Positions 7,057 to 15,200 of a DNA stretch of 20,032 bases are shown in pieces. Made by a program: the position numbers and the translations under genes. Source of the stretch: a virus; IMG/VR virus record IMGVR_UViG_3300030329_004114, positions 1-20,032 of that record, one strand, 5' to 3'. The notes beneath the pieces were generated by a model. It had not been told where the DNA came from, ran no database searches, and saw only the letters and a list, made by a program, of their open reading frames with translations. Position 1 is the stretch's first letter; each line of letters begins with the position of its first letter.

Positions 7057-7793
7057 TGCCAACAGAGACAAACTACAGTGCACGATGGGCTTCTGTGACC
7101 CTGATCCCCAAGGATCGGGATCACGTTGTTGAAATGTCGCTTGAGCGCAATGGAGCAGCGCCCACGGTTACAGCCGTGACGTTCACCCTGTTTGATACAG
7201 GTGGCACCAAGCTCATTGATGCTGCAGCTGCGACAGAGACAGCCGGGAAGCTCACCTACACTGTACCAGCAGCGACCACCACTGATAAGTCATTGGGAAG
7301 CGGTTACATGGTGCGGTTTGAAGTTACCATCGCCTCTCAGGTTTATTGGTTTTCAAATGCTGCGGCAGTTTGTCTTCAATTGCTATACTGCCCAATCGGA
7401 ACCACAGACCTGGTCAACCGTTATCCTAAATTGTCCGACCTCCAAGTCACAGGCGCGAGCGATCTTCAGGCATTCGTTAGCGATGCCTTCGATCAATTGA
7501 TCAACAAGATGCATAGCGGGGGATTGCCATTCTGGACGATCAGGTCTCCATCCAACCTTAAGCCCTGGTTAATGACCCGGAGTTTGTCCTGGGCGCTCGC
7601 CTCGCTGGCTTTAGTGCTTGGGAAGGGTGGACCATACCGTGACGAGTCAAGACGCCTTGAGGCCATGCTCAAGGGCCAGTATGAGCAGATCAGGTCAACA
7701 ATGGACGTTGATGAAAACAACTCCACCTCAACGGTTCAAACACCAACCTCCGGTGTCATTCAGTTGAGCAGTAGTAGAGGGGGCTGGCGGTAA
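7056..7793 (+). CDS. Head-tail connector protein with extra N-terminal beta domain (predicted)
   Basis: A 245-aa protein that seems to have two parts. Residues about 1-110 are Thr/Val-rich, with FTLFDTGGTKLIDAA and SGYMVRFEVTIASQVYWFS, like an immunoglobulin-type beta domain. From about 113, GTTDLVNRYPKLSDLQ begins a helical part with DAFDQLINKMHSGG, LKPWLMTRSLSWALASLAL and DESRRLEAMLKGQYEQI. This resembles the four-helix adaptor (gp6-like) proteins that sit under the portal. The C-terminal 35 residues are Ser/Thr-rich and probably flexible. It starts on the previous stop (TAATG). The call is from fold-type pattern and gene order; the connector half is more certain than the N-terminal domain. 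Confidence 0.6.
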   Translation: MPTETNYSARWASVTLIPKDRDHVVEMSLERNGAAPTVTAVTFTLFDTGGTKLIDAAAATETAGKLTYTVPAATTTDKSLGSGYMVRFEVTIASQVYWFSNAAAVCLQLLYCPIGTTDLVNRYPKLSDLQVTGASDLQAFVSDAFDQLINKMHSGGLPFWTIRSPSNLKPWLMTRSLSWALASLALVLGKGGPYRDESRRLEAMLKGQYEQIRSTMDVDENNSTSTVQTPTSGVIQLSSSRGGWR

Positions 7794-7799
7794 AAACTC

Positions 7800-8243
7800 A
7801 TGACTCCATCGTCAGCACTTACAGCGCTTATAGCGAGACTCAACGCCGACTCTAACTTGGTCGAATGCAAGAGCCCCAACGGACTCATGGACGGGGGTTC
7901 CATGCGTCTCAATCGGGGCTTTGCAGTTAAGCCAAAAGCACTAAAACCACTCAAGGGCCGCAATCGCTCAGACGTGGCAGGCATGAGAGTGTCCCAAACA
8001 TTTGTGGTCACGCTCGGCCATGTGCTCAAACCAAGCTCCGGGATCACTGCACCAAGTCAAGCAATGAGCGACCTGCATTCCGTGCTGCGCTATTTATTTG
8101 TCCCCAACAGCGCGCTGAACTCGGGGTCAGGCGCGGCTATTTACATCGGTGGGGTAACAGTCAAATATGAAGAGGGCGGGGCTTATATGACCCAGACCTT
8201 CGGTGTCGAGCTCCACTACAACCTTGACCTTACAAGCCCATGA
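7800..8243 (+). CDS. Probable tail completion or head closure protein
   Basis: A 147-aa protein beginning MTPSSALTALIARLNADSNL, which looks like the short N-terminal helix of tail-terminator proteins. It continues with mixed alpha/beta sequence, including SQTFVVTLGHVLKP, a helix AMSDLHSVLRYLF, and a closing strand AYMTQTFGVELHYNLDL. Terminator proteins often share this order: helix, strand, central helix, and a final strand with an alternating hydrophobic pattern. The gene lies between the connector gene and the gp10-like genes, where a head closure or tail completion protein is expected. A GGCGG lies about 9 nt before the ATG. The stop overlaps the next start as ATGA. No direct family match is claimed. 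Confidence 0.55.
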   Translation: MTPSSALTALIARLNADSNLVECKSPNGLMDGGSMRLNRGFAVKPKALKPLKGRNRSDVAGMRVSQTFVVTLGHVLKPSSGITAPSQAMSDLHSVLRYLFVPNSALNSGSGAAIYIGGVTVKYEEGGAYMTQTFGVELHYNLDLTSP

Positions 8244-8770
8244 GCACCATTGATCTATATATCGATTTGCGGACGGCAAGAAACAAGATCCGGGAAACGT
8301 CCAAGGGTAAGCCGCGAAACCTTACTCCTGAAGAGTTGGATATTTTGTTGACAGGCCAAGCAAGGATCTTAAACCTGTTGACCCAGACTTGGCCAGTAAG
8401 GACCGGAGATTCGAAAAACGCGTGGCGGGTGAAGTTAAAAACCAAGCCGACTCTTGGCTATCAGGTGTCAAACGCAATGGATTACGCATCCTATGTCTTT
8501 AGAGCAGGTGAGAAAGCTGGTGGGCCGTTGTACAACATCCTCATAGCCCAGGTTTTCACCGACATTATCACAGACATCAACACCCAAATTGCTCAAGTAG
8601 TAGACATCCAGCTTGCAAGAATGGAACAGGATGAGCAGTACACTGGCGAACTTGAAGAGCTGGAAAGAATCAATCGCGTTGAATCGGCCCGAGTATTGCG
8701 CAAAGCGTCAGCCAGGGCAAGACCACTTATCAGAGCGAGACGAAGGCCGGGCCGGAGGTTTGCACAATGA
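8240..8770 (+). CDS. HK97 gp10-like neck/tail-joining protein, copy A
   Basis: A 176-aa protein whose core matches the gp10-like pattern. WPVRTGDSKNAW (51-62) is followed by a strand ending YQVSNAMDYASYVFRAG (74-90), then a long helix with IAQVFTDIITDI. In this family the P-x-x-TG and N-x-x-x-YA-x-Y motifs are typical. The C-terminal 30 residues are Arg-rich (VLRKASARARPLIRARRRP), which is unusual and may contact DNA or an acidic partner. The next gene repeats the same motifs, so the two look like tandem paralogues. It shares ATGA overlaps with the genes on both sides. Confidence 0.65.
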   Translation: MSTIDLYIDLRTARNKIRETSKGKPRNLTPEELDILLTGQARILNLLTQTWPVRTGDSKNAWRVKLKTKPTLGYQVSNAMDYASYVFRAGEKAGGPLYNILIAQVFTDIITDINTQIAQVVDIQLARMEQDEQYTGELEELERINRVESARVLRKASARARPLIRARRRPGRRFAQ

Positions 8771-9201
8771 ATGTAATGGTTGACGTCGAAACACAAGTGG
8801 GTGGAATCCTTGAAGCTATGGAGGTGCCCGGCAACATAGTGCTCCCAGCGTTTGAGGATTTCGCGCGGGTTGCATTGGACGAAATCAGACTTGGAACGCT
8901 CAGTGGAAACCCATGGCCAGTTGACACGGGCATAAGTCAAGACAGTTGGATCTCATCTGTTGATTTTGACGATCAGTCTATCACTGTTTCTTTCTTCAAT
9001 GCCGCAAGGACTGAGCCAAACCCGCGAACAGGGAAAGGTGGTGGTCGGTCTTATGCGGCGTACATCTACCGGGCCGGAACGGCCAACGATGACAACAACC
9101 GCGTCTGGGAAGAGAAAGAGAACTTTATAATCGAAAATCTGCTTCCTTCCTTGATGGAAGAGTGCATCCAACTAATTCTCCAATCAGGATTAGAAGTCTG
9201 A
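8767..9201 (+). CDS. HK97 gp10-like neck/tail-joining protein, copy B
   Basis: A 144-aa protein with WPVDTGISQDSW (50-61) and SYAAYIYRAG (95-104), followed by a C-terminal helix with FIIENLLPSLMEECIQLIL. These match copy A in both sequence and order: WPV-x-TG-x-S-x-x-x-W, then YA-x-Y-(V/I)-(F/Y)-RAG. An insert between the two motifs (ARTEPNPRTGKGGGR) is absent from copy A. The N-terminal helix (about 25-42) is longer, and the Arg-rich tail of A is missing. The proteins may occupy different neck positions or form a mixed ring; that is inference. It starts on the stop of copy A. Confidence 0.62.
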   Translation: MNVMVDVETQVGGILEAMEVPGNIVLPAFEDFARVALDEIRLGTLSGNPWPVDTGISQDSWISSVDFDDQSITVSFFNAARTEPNPRTGKGGGRSYAAYIYRAGTANDDNNRVWEEKENFIIENLLPSLMEECIQLILQSGLEV

Positions 9202-9237
9202 TCAACAAATAATCAAAAAAGGAAAAGGGAGTTTAAA

Positions 9238-9720
9238 ATGGCTATTTCGACATATGTCAAAGTAAAAAGGGACGGAACGCTTGTTCTCAAGGATTCGGGT
9301 GGAGCAAACACGTACACCCTTTCATATGAAGACGGAGATATAAAATTCGACAATCCAAAAGCTGAGCAAGTGGTCATCATGGATCGCGGTGTTTTTGCTG
9401 GTGTGAGAAAAGGCAACGATCAAGCGATCACCGGTTCATTCACCGTGAACTTCAGACAATGGGCGAGCGCGGCGACTGAAAATCTGTGTGATGTCTTGGA
9501 CGGTGTCAACAGTGCCAGCAGTTGGACAAAGGTTAACACAGCATACGAACAATTCAACCTTGATGCCGTGTTCACAATCGCGGGCGGTATTGATGGCACA
9601 GACAGCGTAGCCACGCTTTCAACCTGCATTTTTGAGTGGAACTTTGCCGAGGGCGACCCGGATAAATTGAGCGTCACCTTCACCTGTTACGAAGGTGCCG
9701 TCTATACCGGCCCAGCATAA
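9238..9720 (+). CDS. Major tail (tube) protein, predicted
   Basis: A 160-aa protein beginning MAISTYVKVKRDGTLVLKD and rich in beta strands. It includes YTLSYEDGDIKF, AITGSFTVNFRQW, a long loop, then CIFEWNFAEGD and DKLSVTFTCYEGAVY. The paired strand pattern in which a GSFTVNF strand is answered by a late KLSVTFTCYEG strand is like the tube fold of siphovirus tail proteins. It lies between the neck genes and the tail-chaperone pair, the normal place for the tube gene. A purine-rich AAAAGGAAAAGGGAG precedes the ATG by about 7 nt, fitting a highly translated protein. The next gene is a second candidate tube or tail-surface protein. Confidence 0.65.
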   Translation: MAISTYVKVKRDGTLVLKDSGGANTYTLSYEDGDIKFDNPKAEQVVIMDRGVFAGVRKGNDQAITGSFTVNFRQWASAATENLCDVLDGVNSASSWTKVNTAYEQFNLDAVFTIAGGIDGTDSVATLSTCIFEWNFAEGDPDKLSVTFTCYEGAVYTGPA

Positions 9721-9734
9721 TATAGGGGGATAAA

Positions 9735-10106
9735 ATGGCATACGCATCAACGGTCACGGTAACGAGACACGGCGATAGGGTGAAGGTCACAGTTGCAGAA
9801 ACGGACGCTGGAACTACGGCCGAGGCTACAATTGAAAGCGGGATCAGATACCTCAAGCTGATCAGTGTGGAACAGGATCTCACTGCGGGCTCTGCGGCCA
9901 CAGTTGCCCCTTCTGTAAGCACAAAGACGGGCGGCACGGCGGGGGATGGTTTGCTCTACAGTGCAAGCGCATCGGCAGGGGCTTTGAATGCTGGGCTTGA
10001 CGTGTCAATTTATAGTGCAGACGGCAAGCTCTACCACAAAGCCAACCCAAACACAGGGTCAAACAACTCAGTCACCACGGTGTATCACTTCAAGACGGAC
10101 TGGTAA
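9735..10106 (+). CDS. Small structural protein next to tail tube gene
   Basis: A 123-aa protein that starts MAYASTVTVTRHGDRVKVTV and then has TIESGIRYLKLISVEQDLTA. A Thr/Ser/Gly-rich middle (VAPSVSTKTGGTAGD, SASASAGALNAGL) leads to the end SIYSADGKLYHKANPN followed by TTVYHFKTDW. The composition is that of an exposed beta-rich virion protein. I recognise the N-terminal YASTVTVTRHGDRVKV pattern from phage structural proteins of unknown role. GGGGG sits 5 nt before the ATG. It could be a tail-tube decoration or minor tail protein, or the real tube with the upstream gene in a supporting role. The stop is directly followed by the next ATG. Confidence 0.6.
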   Translation: MAYASTVTVTRHGDRVKVTVAETDAGTTAEATIESGIRYLKLISVEQDLTAGSAATVAPSVSTKTGGTAGDGLLYSASASAGALNAGLDVSIYSADGKLYHKANPNTGSNNSVTTVYHFKTDW

Positions 10107-10496
10107 ATGAAGACAATCAAAATCAAACCGATCGGAAAAGTGCACGTGAAAGCTCCGGATAACTGGTGCACGGTGGCAGACCTTTCTCAAGGCTGGTCTA
10201 GAATCGCAGACAATGACATATTGCAGACGCGCGTGTGTGCCGCCTCAATTGGCATGGTTTGGGATCATGACCTCAACAAACAGAAGATGCCTCGATATGA
10301 TTTCAGCCGTGGCGATTTGTTCTTGTATGGCACCGCATGCCAAAACCAACTCCATCAAAACGGGGTGAAGCTCGATCAAATCTTTGCGGGCGGGATCAAG
10401 GTTTTTGGCTGGCTTCAGGACATCTTCCCCACCTATGAGGATATTGAAAAAACTGCGGATTTTTCCGAAGCGGACGAGGCGCAAGCGACCTCTTGA
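10107..10496 (+). CDS. Tail assembly chaperone, 0-frame part (gpG-like)
   Basis: A 129-aa protein immediately before a -1-frame ORF and the tape measure gene, the standard place of the gpG-type tail chaperone. It contains NWCTVADLSQGWSRI, a helical middle with QTRVCAASIGMVWD, and an acidic C-terminus (PTYEDIEKTADFSEADEA). These chaperones coat the tape measure protein during tail assembly and are absent from virions. The ATG follows the previous stop with no gap and no strong ribosome site, so translation may be coupled. The identification depends on order and on the -1-frame partner; sequence likeness to lambda G is not evident. Confidence 0.65.
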   Translation: MKTIKIKPIGKVHVKAPDNWCTVADLSQGWSRIADNDILQTRVCAASIGMVWDHDLNKQKMPRYDFSRGDLFLYGTACQNQLHQNGVKLDQIFAGGIKVFGWLQDIFPTYEDIEKTADFSEADEAQATS

Positions 10497-10690
10497 GCCT
10501 CCGAGTTGATCGAAGCTGGGGTCAAGATCCTGGCTGGCTCTTGAGCCTTGATCCGCCAACACAAATCAAACTGGTCGCTGAATATTTAGTTTCGAACGAA
10601 TCGCCAGAGCACGCAAAAAAACAGATCAAAAGAGCAAAACGGGACAAGATGAAACGCATCATTGAAAGGCGGGAATCAAGGGGGTATTGA
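10493..10690 (+). CDS. Tail assembly chaperone, -1-frame extension (gpT-like)
   Basis: This 65-aa stretch from TTG 10493 contains SWGQDPGWLLSLDPPTQIKL, then VAEYLVSNESPEHAK and a basic helical end (KKQIKRAKRDKMKRI). The W-G-x-DPGW-x-LSL-P-x-x-Q pattern is common in the second half of gpG-GT tail chaperones. The frame is open only after a stop at 10445-10447, so a -1 shift must occur between 10448 and 10493. The alternative is re-initiation at TTG 10493, which overlaps the 0-frame stop as TTGA. No canonical slippery heptamer lies in correct phase. T TTT TCC (10460-10466) is the nearest. There is no ATG start. Its stop overlaps the tape measure ATG (TGATG). Confidence 0.65.
   Translation: MSLRVDRSWGQDPGWLLSLDPPTQIKLVAEYLVSNESPEHAKKQIKRAKRDKMKRIIERRESRGY
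10680..10684 (+). promoter_or_regulatory. Ribosome binding site deciding the tape measure start
   Basis: GGGGG stands 5 nt before ATG 10690. This spacing is the same as at four other starts in the window, so ATG 10690 is preferred over the adjacent in-frame TTG 10687. Confidence 0.65.
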
Positions 10691-12237
10691 TGGCAGAGCT
10701 AACAATGGACGCCGATGTCCTGATCAAGTTCCTCGCGGAGATCTCAGACTTTCAAGACAAGGTAACCCAAGTCACCGGAGAGCTTGACACCGTCACAGAA
10801 AAACAGGCTGAAGTCGCTCAATCTGGAAGCGATATGGCCAAGGCCACCGGTTCATCAATGCAGGCGATGGCGGGAGTTGCTTCAATCGCAAGGCAGGTGA
10901 ATCCGCAATTAGGAAGGATGGCAACTGTTACAATGGGCGTGACCCGCGCCATGAGAGGTTTCGGAATAGCGGCCGGGACCGCTATGCGTGTCATGGGACC
11001 ATTAGCGGTCGCGGTCGGTGTTGGCTATGGCGCATTCAGGATCTGGACCGCTGAATCCAGAAAAGCGAAAGAGGCCGCAGAACAATTCGCAGCCGCTCAA
11101 GATAGTGTTCAAGACGCCGTAACAGCGACTGCGGACATCCTTTTAAGGGCGAAGGTCATCACCGGCGAAATGACGCAGCTCGAAGCCGACAGAATAGAAA
11201 ACGCGGCAACCCTTGATGAAATATTTAAAGCCAACCAGACAAACCTAAGATTGCGTAAAGAAGCATTGGAAAGCGAGATTTCAGCTTTGCACGAACGAAA
11301 CGCAGCGATTAGGGAACACAATGCAGGGGTTCTGGAAGATATACAAAACCGAGGTGCGGCTGCTAGAGAGCTTGAGCAGATTCAGCCTTTTAGACCACTC
11401 GTTGACGAGGATGCATTTCACGAATTACAGGTCCAGCTTAGAGATGTCAACTATGAGATTGAATCGCTGGAACGGCACAGGGGGCAAACAGAGCGCGCGC
11501 TTGAGATTATAGCACAAAAAGCCAATGAAGCCGCGACTGGTGACGCGGGTGGCGGCGATGTAGGGGGCGGAGTTAGCGGGCTAGTCGACGCCTTTGAAAA
11601 TCTCAACACAGCAATGCAAGACCTCCCCACCGAGACGTTCAGATTTGATGGTGCAGAGATGGACCTGCGGGAGCCTCTCCAGCAGAATGAAGAATCAGCC
11701 AAAGAGATGGCCATCACTTACAGTGACGCCTTCGGATCAATGGCTAACAGTGCAGGCAAATTGAATCAGGCTCTCGGAGGCGACGCACAAGAGCAATTCA
11801 AACGGGGCCAGGCTTTAGCATTGGCCGAGGTTGCTTTCAACACTGCATCGGCTGTAATGAAAGCCTTACCCAATATCCCGTTGAGTGTAGCAATGGGCAC
11901 GGCAGGGGCTGCCAATGCCGCTTTGGTCATGGCTCAACAACCCCCACCCGCTCACATGGGCCTAGTCCCATCGTCAACAGGGCCTCTGGCTCCCGATGAA
12001 ATGAATACAAGAGTTTTGAAAGGTGAGGCTGTCTTGGATCGGGCCACAGTCCGCAGAATGGGCGGCGCTCAAGGCGTGCGTGATCTTATGCAAGGCGGTG
12101 GCGGTAACGGTCAGACGGTCGTGGTTGTTCCGTGGAAGCATTTAGACAGAGAACTCCAAAGCTCTGGACGTGCCAATAGCAGGTTTGGTAGAACCATGAG
12201 AAGGAACGCTCAAATCTCGACAGGTCAACGGGGGTAA
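10690..12237 (+). CDS. Tail tape measure protein (short)
   Basis: A 515-aa, Ala/Gln-rich, mostly helical protein. A hydrophobic Gly/Ala segment (about 90-118: FGIAAGTAMRVMGPLAVAVG) resembles the membrane-active region of tape measures. A charged coiled coil follows (about 180-280), then a Gly-rich hinge (DAGGGDVGGGVSG). The C-terminus has the familiar GLVPSSTGPLAPDEMNT and VLKGEAVLDRATVRRMGG pattern of compact tape measures. These proteins fix tail length and may help DNA cross the inner membrane. At roughly 0.15 nm per residue it would imply a tail near 77 nm, which is an estimate by rule of thumb. It follows the tail chaperones and precedes the distal tail genes. Confidence 0.85.
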   Translation: MAELTMDADVLIKFLAEISDFQDKVTQVTGELDTVTEKQAEVAQSGSDMAKATGSSMQAMAGVASIARQVNPQLGRMATVTMGVTRAMRGFGIAAGTAMRVMGPLAVAVGVGYGAFRIWTAESRKAKEAAEQFAAAQDSVQDAVTATADILLRAKVITGEMTQLEADRIENAATLDEIFKANQTNLRLRKEALESEISALHERNAAIREHNAGVLEDIQNRGAAARELEQIQPFRPLVDEDAFHELQVQLRDVNYEIESLERHRGQTERALEIIAQKANEAATGDAGGGDVGGGVSGLVDAFENLNTAMQDLPTETFRFDGAEMDLREPLQQNEESAKEMAITYSDAFGSMANSAGKLNQALGGDAQEQFKRGQALALAEVAFNTASAVMKALPNIPLSVAMGTAGAANAALVMAQQPPPAHMGLVPSSTGPLAPDEMNTRVLKGEAVLDRATVRRMGGAQGVRDLMQGGGGNGQTVVVVPWKHLDRELQSSGRANSRFGRTMRRNAQISTGQRG

Positions 12238-12239
12238 CG

Positions 12240-15200
12240 ATGGGCAGTGATGCAACCGGGACATATCTAAGGGCGCTTGGTGTCCCGTTCACGCTAAAGA
12301 ATGCTCTTACCATGTCGACTGGTAGCCAGGATGGGCCGCAGCCAGGCACACCGGAAGCATCGGCGGATGACGTTGAAATGCGATTGGTGTCAAGTGGAAC
12401 CATGCGCAGTGATGCTTCCTACACCGTCAAAACAATTAACAGCGGTAACCCCGGTCCCGGTGGTGGTGCACAATTTCTCTGGAAGAATACCTCAGACGCG
12501 GACAAGATGTATAGAGGGCGGGACGTCCAGACAATCAGCGCGTTTACATCAATCTTTAATAGCGCGGGCACTACGGAAACACGTGAGATCGATTGTTGCA
12601 GAAGTGACGATGATGGCCTTGTAATAACCACACATGTCACACTCCCAAGCGGTTCAAGCCCAGACCGAATCTATGTTTGGACCTGGAAAGACGGCGTAGT
12701 CTCGAGCCCTGTGAGCTTATACCAAACCGGCCAGACATTGGGCACCTTCGACATGAGCCCAACAGTGTGCAAAGCTGAAAACGGCTATTTGTATCTGTGC
12801 CACTGGAATTTCGACATTGCAAACGACCTGGCCAACGTGTCCTCATATGTATCAAAGGACAACGGGGTAACCTGGGAAGACCTAAGCGAACGCGCTTTGA
12901 GAGAGTCTATAGACGTTAACACCACAACAGGAAGTCAGGCCGTTGGATGGTACCCAAGGCGTCTGAGATTAGCGGTGGCAAATGGACAGGCGTTGTTGAT
13001 GGGTCATCTGAGAAGCAATGATACAGTTTTTGCAGCCACTCGGGGACTCAGAGACCAGTTCGGACAATGGGCCTCAAACTCCTTAAATGGATATTTCAAT
13101 TTAGTTCAAATTGCGTCACTGGCTCCAGATTACAACCCGAGCGGGATAACCGTTGCGGAATGGGCAACCTTCAGCCACCATTCGATCTTTGTATACCAAA
13201 ACAAATTCCACGTTATTTTTCCCAGTAAGGCCGCCACTGTATCAAACACAACAGTAACTTGGCAAAAAGATTGGCTTGCGATGGGTGTCCTTGGCAATGC
13301 CTATGAACCAATGCAGGCTCAAATTCCAGGCGTGGACACCAATAACAGAATCGCAGAGACGCCCGGCACCGATCCTTATTTCTATGTATGGGACGGCTCA
13401 GCAACTCAGATCGCCAGCGTTTTAAGCGTAAATTTGACCCTTAATTATGTGGCTTATGGAGATGGCGCGGGTTGGTGTGATGATGACGGGGCCTTTTTTT
13501 GGGCTTCCAACGTTATACAACACGAAGGCGGGGGAAGAGACACCAAGACAAAAAACACCACTTTTCTCATGCGTTCCGATTCGAGTTTTGGAACGGAAAA
13601 TGCAGCGGGTGAATCTGTCGGGCGGGTCTTTAGGTATTGCGGCGCGGGTGGCGTCACTGGTCGATATGCGACAGATGCCATTGTGGCCGATTTCAAATAT
13701 GACGCCCAGCCAACAGGCAACTTGATCAGCTATTCAGGTTGCTCAATACAAGGGCGTCAAGTCTTACTGAGCAAATCGGATGCCCCCAATATTACATTTG
13801 ACAACAATGTCTTTGCCTTATGGCTCGGCGGCTATACGACGATCAACACGCCCCAGCGAATCCAATCAAGCAATGAGAACCAGAGAGCCAAATGGACCTC
13901 AAGTTGGATACCCGTCATTGACCCTAACGAGGCGGGACTGCAACCACAGACGGCCGGGAGCGGATCGATAACCGCAACCGATGGCGCATACTCTTATTTG
14001 AACAGCCCATCAGGTTCAGGCAATCGTGCATATTTCGAAGTCACCACATCCGCCGCCGCAGATGTTGAACACTTCATCGTGCGTTGTCAACTGTTTGCGG
14101 AGTCTGGAGGGACAACCGCCGATAGTCACAGAGTGATCGGGATTGAGTTAGCAAACGCAGCCGGAGAGAAATATGACGCCAGATTGAGAATCACAGACAC
14201 CGAGGTTGAGTTGTGGGACTATCACGACGGAGGCACAACCACACCGGCTCAAGTTGGTTCAACATTCACGTATACCCGAGGCCACAAACTAGATATATTG
14301 TTTGCTCTTGGCGGGACCACCATGACGGCCACGGCCTGGGTCAGAACGGCCGCAACTTATCTGGATCTGAGTGATAGGAACTTTGATGTTGCTGGGGTGA
14401 TCACCGGGCCCATCGATAACAGGGCCGCAGCTAGCGCAGACAACCAGGTCTACATTGGGCAAATGGTGGGCGTGACTGGTTCAGCTATGACCACTCAAGT
14501 GTATTTAGCTTGCTTCAGCAAAGAGCCATTGAGCGTACCCTATATATGGGACACGTCCGAAACAAAAATTGACCCAGGCGCCCCCAGTTACTACAGCAAA
14601 TTTGGGCGGCCATATGCAGGCAGGGGTGCCAAGACTTACGTTGATAGCGGATTTTCGATAACGGCTACAGATGGCAACGCAAGAAGGGAGGACACATATA
14701 CGATTGCTACCCGGTATGAATTCCCAATCTCTGCCACTCAATGGTCCAATAGCAAGACGCCCAGAGTATTCTGGAGAAGTGCGGCTCCGGCTTCTGGAAT
14801 ATCAGTGTCGGCTCAAACATTCGAGCAAACATTTACACAGACAACAGAAGACACCGCAATTGGAAATGGTCTTTTTTTTCTGCATCTGAACGAATTTCAC
14901 GGGGGGAGAATTAGATTCTCTTTGAGACGCGGTGGAAGCTATGACCTTATCAGCTTGCCAGATCCGCAAATTTCATTTGATGGAAAGCGTCAAGGCTCAA
15001 GCATTGTAGTGACGGGAGGCACGAACACCAAAGACATGGTGTTGGCTGAAAACGAATGTGTGGGATGGACGGTGGAGGCCGATGATACGTCCAATCAGGC
15101 GGTCTATCGTATCATTGGGAACACCTCCGGAAGCATTGCGGGCAACACCAACACAACGAAAAAAGCCACATTTTTCATTGAGGGCGTGTTGGGTACAGAT

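Noticed and set aside
10447-10453. AAAAAAC as the tail-chaperone slippery heptamer
   Set aside because: The 0-frame codons are GAA AAA ACT, so the heptamer is out of phase for a standard tandem -1 slip.
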